A stretch of DNA of 64,000 nt from Ministeria vibrans ATCC 50519 (taxonomy: Eukaryota; Opisthokonta; Filasterea), in NCBI GenBank assembly GCA_943704425.1, contig CALSCP010002497.1, positions 85,626-149,625 of the forward strand, in the 5' to 3' direction. The translations under genes and the position numbers were made by a program. The notes under the pieces were generated by a model. That model saw nothing but the letters and a program-made list of their open reading frames with translations. It was not told the origin of the DNA and did not search any database. This document shows positions 1 to 18,468 of this stretch, piece by piece; within the stretch, counting starts at the first letter, position 1, and every line of letters starts with the position of its first letter.

Positions 1-47
<47 letters not shown>
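1..47. repeat. (AT)n microsatellite
   Basis: About 23 AT units open the window. They end about 20 bp before a CAG acceptor at 65-67, so the tract most likely lies inside an intron of the ABC transporter gene that follows. Confidence 0.9.
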
Positions 48-48
<1 letters not shown>

Positions 49-67
49 GCACACATACGCACTCCAG

Positions 68-1276
68 GTTTTCTTGACGACCTGTAATTCTTCTCTTGGT
101 TCAGCGCACGGCTCCTTCACGGCGTTTGAAACTGTGAAGAATTTTACGGCAGAAGAACGAGAGCTTCACCGACTGACAAAGGCAGTGGAGGATCACGAAG
201 CGTCGTGCTGGCGTCGTCGAATCTCTGCTTCAAGCATGCGAATGGTGCAAAAGTTTGTGCGTGTGACAGGTGTGGGAATCGGACTCGTTGTGACAGCAGT
301 GCAGGTCTCACAAGGTCTTCTGTCTGTGGGATCTTTCACACTCGTGGCTTCGTACATGCGCCAGATTATGAGCCCGGTGTCGGACATGTCACTCATATAC
401 CGTGACCTGCAGAATGCATTTGTAGACCTGGAGAAACTTGAGGCGCTGCTCGACGAGAAGCCCAGCGTGGTTGACTGTGTGCACGCACGCAAGGCGGATT
501 TTAAGTTGGAAGGGGGCTGTGGAGGTGAGATACGCTTTGAGAACGTGCACTTTCACTACGACGCCGCGCAGCCAGTGTTGCGTGGTGTATCGTTTCATAT
601 CCGGTCGGGAACCACTGTGGCGCTGGTGGGCCCCTCGGGTGCCGGCAAGTCTACCATTGTGCGGATGGTATTGCGTTTGTACGATGCGACGGAAGGAAGC
701 GTGTTTGTGAACGGCACGGATGTGCGTCAGCTTGCACAAGGGTCGTTGCGCGCAGGAATGAGTGTGGTCGCACAGGAGACGATGCTTTTTAACGAGACCC
801 TCGACTACAATGTGCGATATGGTCGTCCTGAGGCGGACACAACCGAGGTGATACAGGCGATGAGGGGAGCGGCACTGCATGACACTGTGGTCAGTCGATT
901 CGCTCTTGGCTACAACACGGTTGTAGGCGAGCGAGGCACGCGACTAAGCGGAGGAGAGAGACAGCGCGTGGCCATTGCGCGAGCCATTCTAAGGGACACG
1001 CCCATACTGCTACTAGATGAGGCCACAAGCTCTCTCGACACCCTGACCGAACGCGACATTCAACAAGCGCTGCGGGGTGCCTGTGTCAACCGTACCACAC
1101 TTGTGGTAGCACATCGCCTGAGCACCATCATGCACGCTGACGAAATTCTCGTCCTCGAACACGGTCAAATCACCGAGCGCGGTCGCCACGACGACCTCCT
1201 TGCCATCGACGGTGGAACCTACGCCAAAATGTGGGGCGAACAAAGAATTACCGAGAAAAATCATAGTGCTGTATAA
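68..1276 (+). CDS. Half-size ABC transporter, ABCB6/7 (ATM1/HMT1) type, C-terminal part
   Basis: This is the last exon of an ABC half-transporter whose 5' exons lie outside the window. The exon opens after a CAG acceptor at 65-67 and runs 403 codons to a TAA. The membrane half includes FETVKNFTAEERE, a hallmark of mitochondrial/vacuolar ATM1, HMT1 and ABCB6/7 exporters, followed by two membrane spans. The ATPase domain is complete: Walker A GPSGAGKST, Q-loop VVAQETMLF, signature LSGGERQR, Walker B ILLLDEATSSLD and H-loop VVAHRLST. Family members export glutathione- or thiol-linked metals and sulfur compounds from mitochondria (ATM1/ABCB7) or load vacuoles (HMT1); the N-terminal signal that would decide the organelle is missing. 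The AT-rich spacer after the stop is ordinary. Confidence 0.9.
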   Translation, partial: VFLTTCNSSLGSAHGSFTAFETVKNFTAEERELHRLTKAVEDHEASCWRRRISASSMRMVQKFVRVTGVGIGLVVTAVQVSQGLLSVGSFTLVASYMRQIMSPVSDMSLIYRDLQNAFVDLEKLEALLDEKPSVVDCVHARKADFKLEGGCGGEIRFENVHFHYDAAQPVLRGVSFHIRSGTTVALVGPSGAGKSTIVRMVLRLYDATEGSVFVNGTDVRQLAQGSLRAGMSVVAQETMLFNETLDYNVRYGRPEADTTEVIQAMRGAALHDTVVSRFALGYNTVVGERGTRLSGGERQRVAIARAILRDTPILLLDEATSSLDTLTERDIQQALRGACVNRTTLVVAHRLSTIMHADEILVLEHGQITERGRHDDLLAIDGGTYAKMWGEQRITEKNHSAV

Positions 1277-1336
1277 CAAAATCACACAAAATAAAAAATA
1301 ATAATAATTGCGTATTATTATCATTTGTAAGAAAAT

Positions 1337-1396
1337 TAATAATAATAATAATAATAATTATTTATTATTATTATTATTATTATAATATTATTTTAT
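1337..1396. repeat. (AAT/ATT)n intergenic tract
   Basis: An AAT run is followed directly by its ATT complement, giving an AT-only inverted repeat between the ABC transporter and BUD13. Similar tracts fill many spacers and introns here. Confidence 0.8.
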
Positions 1397-1475
1397 AGAG
1401 AAGAGAGCACGCAGAGTAGAGTATAGCACAAGAGTGACTAAACTAATTTATTTTTGCTTCCTTCAATCAATCGCC

Positions 1476-3026
1476 ATGTCGCAAGCGGCGTACTTGGCAA
1501 AGATGTATGGCGACGGCGGCGGGAGCAACATCAGTAGTGAGAAGAAGCAGAAGAAGAAGAAGAAGTCGTCCAAGGGGGCGGTTGCTGTGGTGCCCCGCTC
1601 GCGCATTGTAGACGACGATGCCGACATGCCCCCGCCTGCCTATGTTGCTGACAGTAAGGTCGACTTCGATGCCGATCCGTCCGCCGCCGACGTAAGCTAT
1701 CGGCAACGCCTTGCAGAACGTCGAAATTTTAAATGTGTGCCGCTCGCTTTTTGCAGGAATGGGGCGACGAGGGAGCTGTGGTGGTCAATGAGGAGGAGCT
1801 CGATCCCAAGATAGTGGACGAGTTTCGAGCTCGCAAAGACTCAGCATGGACAACGGTCGGCGGCGACGGTGGGCAGCGAGGCCAGAAACGCACGCACGAC
1901 GGCACAAACGATTCTGAAAGACGACGAACTCGTCACGACTCACCGGATCTTTCTCCTCCACGACGAACTCGTCACGACTCACCGGATCTTTCTCCTCCAC
2001 GACGAACGCGTCACGACTCACCGGATCTTTCTCCTCCACGACGAACGCGTCACGACTCACCAGACCTATCTCCTCCACGACGAACGCGTCACGACCCACC
2101 AGACCTCTCTCCTCCACGACGAACGCGTCACGACTCACCAGACCTCTCTCCTCCACGACGCGGTCGTCGTGACTCACCAGACCTCTCTCCACCCCGTCGC
2201 TCTCGTCGAGACGCATCGCCCCCGCGACGAAAGGCGACCGCGGATGCTAGTGCATCGGTGGTACGACGTGCACCCCAGACTGCTCTGCCGACGGGTGGTC
2301 TTCAGAGTGCTGCCGAGTTGAAAGAGAGCATTGAGGCGAAGAAGCGCGAAGACGCAGCACTTATGTCGTCGCTCAACGACGAGCGACTTGGGCGACACGC
2401 CGAGACGGTGTATCGCGACAAGCAAGGAAAGAAGGTTGACGTGCGATTGGAACGACTCAAAGAGCGACAGGAACGACAGCGAAAAGAGGAGGCTGAAGAG
2501 GCCAAGATGGTGTGGGGACGTGGTGTGGTGCAAGCCGAAGAGGTAAATATCAATCTGAGACACTTAAGATTAATAATAATAATAATAATAATATAATAAT
2601 AATAATATTATTATTATTATCGTTGTGGTTTAGAGGGTGAGCAAATGGGAAGAAGAGCAACGAGAAGTTGCAAAGCCGTTTGCGCGTCACGCGGACGACG
2701 AAGACCTGGAGGCGTTACTGAAGAACCAGGAGCGAGCGGAAGACCCTATGGCGGCGTACATGCGCAACAAGCGACGCAAGGAGGGTGGAGGCGGGTCTGG
2801 TAGTGGGAACAGTAAGGTGCGGGGGGTGGGAGGCAAGGGCACGGGCAATGGCAAGCCGGTGTACACGGGGCCACGAGGCCCTGGGAATCGCTTTGGGATT
2901 GTTCCGGGCTATCGATGGGATGGCGTGGACCGCAGCAATGGGTTTGAGGCGGAGATAGGCAAGAAGAGGATGGCTGCTGTGGCACGCGCCGAAGAAGCGT
3001 ACAAGTGGAGTGTGGAAGACATGTAA
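1476..3026 (+). CDS. BUD13: BUD13/CWC26, pre-mRNA splicing RES-complex subunit
   Basis: Three exons (1476-1691, 1757-2542, 2634-3026) give 464 residues; both introns are phase 0, with GTAAGC and GTAAAT donors. BUD13 is part of the RES (retention and splicing) complex of the activated spliceosome. The N-terminus has a basic KKQKKKKKSSK stretch and RIVDDDA. The middle holds TRHDSPDLSPPRR repeats, and the C-terminus has the conserved core with AETVYRDKQGKK, DDEDLEALLKNQERAEDPM, NRFGIVPGYRWDGVDRSNGFE and the exact ending KWSVEDM, as in human BUD13. The stop lies 29 bp from the stop of the convergent sulfatase gene, so the 3' UTRs must overlap. Confidence 0.96.
1922..2194 (+). repeat. 39-bp coding minisatellite in BUD13
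   Basis: Seven head-to-tail 39-bp units encode TRHDSPDLSPPRR with few changes (one S to P, then GRRDSPDLSPPRR in the last). A degenerate SRRDASPPRRK follows. The first two units are identical in DNA and later ones differ by a few bases, so there was recent duplication. Confidence 0.95.
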
Positions 3027-3055
3027 AAAAAAAAACCAGGAAAGGAAAAGGGTTT

Positions 3056-8191
<5,136 letters not shown>

Positions 8192-8383
8192 AGAAAAATG
8201 TGAAACAATATTCAATTCCTGCACGTGCCTTTGAGTAGGGTATAGTGATCATGCTCAATTTGCTTATTTTACTTTGATTAGTTTCAAATCGGAATAAAAT
8301 GAACTATTCCGATTTCCGAATTATCATTATTAGTTGTTAATAATGTTTTCAGTTTTCTTTTCTTTTCTGTCTTTCGCTGTGTG

Positions 8384-11336
8384 ATGCTCGCCACCGCTGT
8401 ATTGACAGTGGCACTTGCATGTGGAGCTCTTTCACTGGTGGTGGTGTCCCCAGACACGGTCGTGCTGTCCAACGAGTATGTGACGGCGACGTTTGACCGG
8501 AACCAACCGCAAATCACAACACTGGCAGGGACGCTCGCTGGCGGAGCCTCGCTCCTTGCGCGCGCGCCCAATGTGCTGGCGGGCCAGGGACAAGCGGATC
8601 CGTTGAAACTGCATCGCGCTGGGTTTGTTCTCGAGAGCGTGACGGCCGGCAGAGTGTCGGCGTCGACCGATTCGCTGCAGGTGACCGTGGCGCTTGTCGC
8701 GAACACGACCAGCTCGAGCATTGTGCGTCTGAGCGGCATTACGGATCGGTCCGTGTCTCCGTGCGTCGACGAGACGTGGACACTCTCCCTGGCGGAGGAT
8801 TCCCGCTGGCTGTCCGTCGACATCCAAGGGCAAACCACCTGTGCCGGTGTGGCCGTCCTCCACACCGCCTACCTCAACACCCCGTCCATCTACGCACTCT
8901 ACGACAATCGAGGCGTCGTCCAAATGATGTCCAATCCCGACAAGTTCTTTCCAGTGTCAGGCGAGCCACTCAGTCGTGTTTACTCGCTCGGAGGGAATGC
9001 CTCCCTCGAAATTTTCCGCGATAATGCGGGCTCTAACGACACGCTGCTTCTCACCAACGGACCCTTCTTCCAGACCGCCTTGCAAGAGGCAGTGGGTGCC
9101 AGCTCCTTGCCGGGCAAGAACGAAGACTGGAGCATCTACAAGAACAACTCGGTATACGCTTTGTCGTCTCTTTCTCTGTCTCATTTGTCTGTGTAGGATC
9201 CATGGATGGGCCACGAAAACACGCGCAACGGCGTGCTTTCGTCGTACACTAGCAAGTGGCGCCTTGCACCAGTCGACGGTGACTTCCCAGTGGGCACACC
9301 TGTCACGCGCGCCCTCGCAGGCAACCTTCCGGAGAGCCAACTGCGAGCCTTTCTGACGGGCATCTACGCGTCGCCCGTGGGCTGTCTCGAGTCTTTCAAC
9401 AAAGACCTCCCGGGCCAAATTGCGCCGTCTATCCACCACCCCGAGTCCGCCTACAAGGGCCTCTACAACTTTTTTGACCCAGACAATTTCATCTCAACGT
9501 CGGCCATGCTCTACAGCGGTGATCCCTTTCTCGCCAACGAAGTGCGCAAGATCCTCGAGCGTACCGGCTCCTTTGCTCTCGACAATGGGCAGCTTCCCCA
9601 CCATCTTATTGGCACTAAACCCACATATGTCGCCCTCTCCGGTGCAACTCAAGTAGGTGTACAGTGTGCGACTAAGAGACCGACACCCATTACTTTTTTT
9701 CCTTTGTTTGTTTTCTTTCTTGTTTGTTTGTTTGTTTGTTTTATGTTCTTTGACAGACTGGTCCACAAATCTTTTGGACGCTGTCAGTTTTACAGTATGC
9801 GCGCGCCACGAGCAACTTTGCCTGGCTGGAGGCGCAGATGCCTCTTGTGCGTCGCGTCGTGGGCTTTCTCTTCTCCTTTTACGATCCATCCGTGGCGCTC
9901 CTCAATGCGCCCGGTCCTCTCTACATCGACGTCTTCATCCGCAATCAGTACGCCAGCGACTCTAACGCCGGTTTTGTTCTAGTCCTGCGCGAGTTTGCCG
10001 AAGCCGAAGGCCTCTTTGGCAACTCCACCGGCTACTCCTACCTCAACCACGTATACTCATGGCGAATTCTTTCACCGCTCTTTCCCTCTCACTCCCTCTT
10101 CTTTATCACTTAGGTGGCAGACCTTGTGAGTGCGTCGATGAACCGCTATTTGTACAACACAGTTGACCACTACATCACGCAACTGGACACAGACCTCAAC
10201 ACCACGCGTGACTTTATCGACTACGACGCAAACTTGCTCGCCGTTGCCCTAGGCATTGCCTCCGTCTCTGACGGCACTGCAGCAAACGTCCTTGCGCGTG
10301 TCGACCGTGGCAACTGCACTCATGCTGGACGTGCCACATACGTTTCGTAACGATGAAAACCTTTTCTATTGGTACTCGTCCCTTACACTTGCATTTAGGG
10401 AGCGCTTTTACGGACCCAAAGACTGTTACAATGGTATAATTAAGAACGATTCGTTCTCTCAAAAGCTCTCGACCTCTTACTCTTTTTGCTTCCTAGGCAA
10501 CATTGGCGACTCCAACACCGCAATGGGCCGCATTGCGTACTTTGACGCCCACGCGCGTCGCATGGTCGGCGACAAGGACACCTTTGACCGGCTCATCTTG
10601 GACCCGCTCATCAACGATGTCCTCACATACACTTGGTTGCACGAGCGATACCTCTGCGATGGATCACAGGTACACGCAAATTAAACAATCCTTCACCCAC
10701 AAAACAAACCCACTCACGTTCTACTCTACTGATTCTGTACAGGCTCACTCTGAAGCGTACTTTGAGTATCCCTCGGTGACTGCGATGATGATGCGTGAGC
10801 TGCGCTTTGGCATCAACATTGGCCTGCGCACCCTCACCATCCGCCCTTGGCTTGCATCCCCACACTTTTCTTATGCCATTAACAACCTTCAGGTGCGCCC
10901 ACACTTATGAAACACCTCAAAAAAGACACACACACACACACCACAAAGCACACTAAGCACACTAAGAACTAAGCCCCCACATATATGCATTACAGAATCA
11001 CGTCGTACATATGTACACACATACGTACACACAACACATACCTAGATACATATATATATATATATATGCATACATACACTAATCTCTCTCTCGCTTCTTC
11101 AGGTGGACTTCTCGCGCGACACCGTTTCGTTCTCGGTCAGCAATGGCAATCACGCACGCACCGTCGCGATCCACTCGCTTGTGCCCTCCGCTATGTATAC
11201 CGTCTCGCTCTCGGGTCATGCCAACCCCCAGTGCTCGTCGACCAAGCCCCTGGACGTCTCGTCCGATCCCGATGGCGTACTCTCCTTTGAGCTGGTGGAT
11301 CTCGCGTGCGCTGTTCGTGTCCACCGAACGTCGTAA
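8384..11336 (+). CDS. Secreted protein of unknown function, possibly six-hairpin-fold glycosidase
   Basis: Eight exons (8384-9151, 9197-9652, 9757-10050, 10114-10346, 10399-10433, 10497-10669, 10743-10892, 11103-11336) encode 780 residues. An N-terminal hydrophobic stretch (MLATAVLTVALACGALSLVVV) looks like a signal peptide. There are several N-glycosylation sequons (NTT, NAS, NDT, NST). The first third looks beta-rich, resembling the N-terminal sandwich of six-hairpin glycosidases. The middle is helical with aromatic and acidic residues (YKGLYNFFDPDNFISTSAML, DNGQLPHHLIGTKP, ARATSNFAWLEAQMPLVRRV), which fits an alpha/alpha toroid. The C-terminus is beta-rich again. I do not recognise a family with confidence, and the fold is an inference. 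The 35-nt fifth exon is small but keeps phase. Confidence 0.72.
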
Positions 11337-11414
11337 AAAAAAAAATGAATTTTAGTACGAATTCGATTCCTTTTTGTTACATAGACGTTTTGTATTGCAT
11401 TATACTGCCTCTTG

Positions 11415-12244
11415 CTAGACCATCTTCTTGCGTGCCAATGTCCCTCGTGATTCATACGCATCCCACCCGTCACAATCGCGCAACTCACGACTCGTCACTG
11501 GATTGCCTTCGAGACCCAACGAGTGGATCTGTGAGTCGCGAAACACTTCCGTTGCAATTGACTTGGCCGTTAAACAGTTCTCTTCGCAATGGACCACTTT
11601 CAAGCGGCTCATGGTGGCAAGCGAGGCGGGCAGTGAACCCAGTTGGTTGCGCGCAAGACACAGCTCGCTCACATTGAGTTCGCCAAATCCTTCCTGTGGA
11701 AGCTCAGTGATCGCATTGTCATTCAGATCAAGGAAGAGTAGCTTTGTCAAGCTACTCAGAGCCTCCGTAGGGAACGCTGTCAGCCCAGTTTCGCTAAGAT
11801 TGAGCGTCTTAAGGGCCTAACAAAGCGCACTCATGAGCTGTCCGTTTCACTTAAGTGTGCGAATCCACTTACGACCAACGTTGCAATGCACGGCGGCGCC
11901 ACCTTGAGGGCGTTTCCGGATAGATTTAGCGTGTCAATCTTGACGAGAGACCCTACACAGTCGGGCAGGGACGCTACACAAAGAGGGTTGAGTGACGCGT
12001 TCGGCTTCACTCTCCTCTCACGCGCACCCAGTCGATTGTTCGCCAGGTTCAGCTGCTTGAGGTTGACAAAGGCTGCTATCTCGACGCCCAGCGCGGCAAT
12101 GCGGTTGCCGCTCAGGTCCAGGACCCGCAGCGTCACGACCGTCAGTGCCTGCGGCGGAATCCGCAACAGATTCGCCTTGGGCAGCGTTAAAACCCCAGTT
12201 TTGCGCGCATTCTCCATATGCGTGGCAGCATTGGCGTTGCCCAT
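11415..12244 (-). CDS. Leucine-rich repeat protein, LRRC57-like, probably myristoylated
   Basis: Two exons (11873-12244, 11415-11816) with a 56-bp intron (GTAAGT donor) encode 257 residues. The N-terminus MGNANAATHMENARKTGVL matches vertebrate LRRC57 in layout, and the MGN start is a good N-myristoylation signal. About eight LRRs follow (LRVLDLSGNRIAAL, LKQLNLANNRLG, IDTLNLSGNALKVAP, LLFLDLNDNAITELP, VSELCLARNQLGSLP). The ending DSQIHSLGLEGNPVTSRELR also parallels LRRC57. The function of LRRC57 is poorly known, and a membrane-attached binding role is inferred. It converges on the secreted-protein gene, with 78 bp between stops. Confidence 0.88.
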
Positions 12245-12299
12245 CCTCAAACAACGATGGAATTGAAAGAATGAATTGAAAATAAAATAATAAAATATA

Positions 12300-12432
12300 G
12301 AAGAAGAATACAACCCATTTATTAATGATACAGTCACCACGCGAAGACACAGAAATATAGAAGAAGAAGAAGAATACAACCCATTTATTAATGAAATATA
12401 AAGAAGAATACAACCCATTTATTAATGATACA
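12300..12432 (-). repeat. Dispersed motif, three copies, upstream of the LRR gene
   Basis: Three copies of a motif that reads TAATAAATGGGTTGTATTCT on the minus strand sit at about 12306-12331, 12371-12397 and 12408-12432. They lie 60-190 bp upstream of the LRR start and are joined by GAA/TTC runs. Three more copies in the same orientation to a gene start occur at 36662-36765. Confidence 0.85.
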
Positions 12433-12540
12433 GAAAAATATAGATTTTTTCGATTTTAATGAATATTATTTGTATTGTACTTCATCTCCCTTGGAGTAAA
12501 CTTTCATAATAATAGTAAAACTAATTCTTAATATTAACAA

Positions 12541-12616
<76 letters not shown>

Positions 12617-12619
12617 TAC

Positions 12620-12661
<42 letters not shown>

Positions 12662-12662
12662 A
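12541..12662. repeat. (ATT)n intergenic tract
   Basis: About 40 ATT units with a few ACT interruptions. The wider stretch 12245-12733 between the LRR and VPS9 genes holds this tract, the dispersed motif above and otherwise AT-rich DNA with no gene that I can see. Confidence 0.9.
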
Positions 12663-12733
12663 TTAATTATTAATGATTTTATTGGCTCTACATTCCTCCA
12701 TTAATTATTATCTTATTTCTTTCTACAACTTGC

Positions 12734-15573
12734 TCAGTGTACAAGATCCGACGGCTGAAGCGACAAGAGAAACTCCAGCGCCATCTGAAGTGTTACCAGT
12801 CCATAGCCATACTCCCCCAAGAGCTGTTGCTTGTCTACAAAATCTGACACATACTCCGCCTAAAAAAACAACACACAATCATTGACTTTTTTTTTGCAGC
12901 TTTCGTTTTGACGCACTTGTGAAAAGAGTTTGCGAGAGCCGCTGTGAACAATGACACAGGAAAAGAGCACAAGCAACTCCTCACAGCCCAGGCTGTCTGC
13001 GTCGCCATTGCCTGTGTACGTCCGCTGAATGGCCATTGCGCACCGATTGATCTGCACACAGGGAAAATCATTCCAATTAAATACAAAGCAATCATTAAAT
13101 TTTGGTTAAAGTACACCTCTCGAAGAGTCGCAAGAATACACCCAATCTTCTCGGCGGGAGTGACAAGACCGACAAAGTGTGCAAAGGCATCGACTGCGGT
13201 CGCATAGGGCGAAAGAGCCGAGCGACGGGCTGACTGAGACGCACTCTCCCCACTACCGCTGATGCTGCTGTTGCTGCTGCAACCACCATGCGCAACACAA
13301 CACTCGCGACGCACGTTGAGTTGTGACGGGAGTAGAAAATGGAAGCGACGGATTTGAGCGCTGAGTTGTGCATCACGCGCGTGGTTCTCGCGCTCGTACA
13401 GAGGCATAAGCGAGAAGAAGACCATGGGGAAAAGCACACGCTCAATGGCAGGCCGCACATAAGCGCGTCGTACTGCATCGCCCAGCGACGGATGCGATGC
13501 AATCACACGTCGTTTAAGCGCCTCAAGAAACAGATCCATGTCCTTGACTGCGTCCCGACGCAGTGCCTCAACACGCTGCTGACGCACCGCAATGGCGCGC
13601 GCCTCGCTGCTATACTGTGCATTCACGTAGCGCTGCACCTCAACAAGTGAAGTACTCGCCTGCGTCGTCTCATTAGTCAGCTCGCGCAACACCTCCTCGG
13701 TAACAGACTCGCGTGCGGCCAGATCAGCCGCCTCGCTGGTCACGCTCGCTGTCTCCCAGTTGTCACCGCCGCCCACACTACCCCCCACACTGCCTCCCTG
13801 GGCACTATTGCTGCGCGAGCTCGTGGCGGACACAGGAGACTCGCGCGGGTCCACAAGCGCCGCCCCGTCGCCCGCATAAAAGAGATCGCCGGCGCCAATG
13901 TTGCCACTCTCATCCTGCACCCGTCGCAAGAAGGCGTGCAAGTCCGCTTCGGGGTCGCGCGAGTCGTGCTCACGTATCAACGACCGAACCGTGCCCCGCG
14001 CCACCTCACGAACATTCATTGCAAAGATTTTGGCAGAGAAGAGTCGATTGCGCAGCTCACGAGACGTAGCAAGTTGCGCTTCGCTCTCACAAAACTCGGC
14101 ATATTTAGGCAACTGAGCGTCGTGTTCTCTCATTTCAGCCGTGTCACTTACGTCGGTGCCGCGACGACTGAGCGTCGCCCCAACACAGTTCACCGCGTGC
14201 ATAAGCAGGGCTGGCGAGAACATGGACGAAGGCCGCTGTTCCCGCATCTGCACCCATTTCGCACTGCTCTCCGAAGAGCCGCCGGTCCCTTCGCTTTCTT
14301 CCCCCTGCCGCTGTTGTTGCTGTTGCTGTTGTTCTTGTTGTAGTTGTTGCCGTTGTTGCTGATCATGTTGTCGCAAAGGTTCTCGCTCCTTCATGTCGTT
14401 TCGTGCAGTGGCAAGGACGGCGCTGAGAACGGCGCGAGAGTAGCGCTCGGGTCGTTGCATCACATGCGCAATGAGCCCGCGACACAACTGACGCGCGCGC
14501 AAGTGACGCTCGTGCGTCTCCTGCGACTGAACATTGAGCTCTTCGTCGACGGAAGCAAGTTCACGGGAGATGTCGGCGACGACACGCTCCAGGTAGACCA
14601 TGTCTTCGTAGGCGGGTGCTGTAAAGGGAAGCACGCGCGAGCGCAGCAGACGTAACGAACGCCGTGCTTGTGCCAGGTCGGGAGCAGTAGAATGCCCAGC
14701 AAGAGCACAAGCGCTGTTCCACATGGGTTTTGACATGCCCAAGCTGCGCTGTTTGCCCGACATGAAACGGCAGCGCGCCACGCGAGCACGACAGTCGAGC
14801 GTGACGCTCTCAAGTAGTCGCAAGCGCCACACAATCGGGTCCGAATCCAAATCTCCTCGTGACAAAGCCTCGCCGTTTGCCGTCACCGTCAGTCCGGTGA
14901 ATTCAAAGTCAATGGCAAAGCTAGCACTGTCGACAGCGACTGCTACAGACCTCTGTGAACAGTCAGCAGCAGGGGTCTTGTCGCGCTCGCTCGACTCTGA
15001 CAGTGCGGTTTGTCGATACCCAATGTGCCGTACGGACACGTGCGCTGTCCGTCGACTGGTGGGCGACGAGGCATGTGAGTGAAGCGCGGGCAGAGCGGCA
15101 CTTGAGGGAGGTGGCTGCGGAGTGCGCTTCTTTGCGCCTGCCGCGCCACCCGGCGGGAACGAGTTGGACCGCGAACGCCGGTGGGAGGGCCGCCCGTTCA
15201 GGGGCATCGGCGCCGCCTGGTCGGGAGCACCGAGGACGCTGCGGTGCGGACGGGTCGAGACAACATTCAAAACTTGCGCGCGTCGACGCTGGTCCGGCAG
15301 GAAAGACGACGCCTCACGGAATGACTGCGACAGAAAGACGCTTGCCGAAGCTTCTTCGGCCACGGACGAGAGTCGTTCCAGGTGTGTCGAGTCGCTTTCT
15401 GACTGCTTTTGCTTCGTTTCACATTCGTCCATTTCTTCCAGTCGCAGTCTGCGCGCAAAGGGCGAATCCCCCTCTGCCAACGGCGTCTGTGGCACCACAG
15501 CAACAGGGGAGCCTGCTGCCAACAACGCGGCCGGTGGTGCCGCCCCGTCTGGCCGTATGATGACCAGACGCAT
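12734..15573 (-). CDS. VPS9-domain guanine nucleotide exchange factor (Rab5-type)
   Basis: Three exons (13117-15573, 12917-13051, 12734-12859) give 905 residues. The C-terminal quarter is a VPS9 domain, the Rab5/Rab21 GEF module of endosomal trafficking: VERVLFPMVFF-like helix, LVTPAEKIGCILATLREV, the acidic GDADSLGCEELLVLFSCVIVHSG and the closing YVSDFVDKQQLLGEYGYGLVTLQMALEFL. The introns fall inside the domain and all phases are 0. The rest is long and mostly disordered: Ser/Pro-rich N-terminus, a polyglutamine tract from CAA/CAG codons near 14290-14350, and helical segments. I see no Ras-association, SH2 or ankyrin region, so it is not an obvious RIN or ankyrin-VPS9 orthologue. It diverges from the ADCK1-like gene over only 110 bp. 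Confidence 0.88.
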
Positions 15574-15683
15574 TCAACTCGAAAGCACACGAAAAGTATT
15601 CTAAGAACTGAATAATTGTATTTTGTATCAATAATAATTATTAATTTTTTTTACTTTTATTTCGTTTTGACTCAACACTCTGC
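15574..15683. promoter_or_regulatory. Shared divergent promoter, VPS9 GEF/ADCK1-like kinase
   Basis: The 110-bp AT-rich gap between opposed start codons must carry both promoters. No specific element was recognised. Confidence 0.35.
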
Positions 15684-18327
<2,644 letters not shown>

Positions 18328-18468
18328 ACTCATTTGTGATCAATGTAAAAGGAATAAAAATAATCAGTTTTTTATGTATAATAATAGTAATAATTCTTCC
18401 AAAACAAAAAAAAAACTCTCTCTCTCTCTCTCAACTCTCTGTATCACTTTCTCTCCATCAGCCGATAC

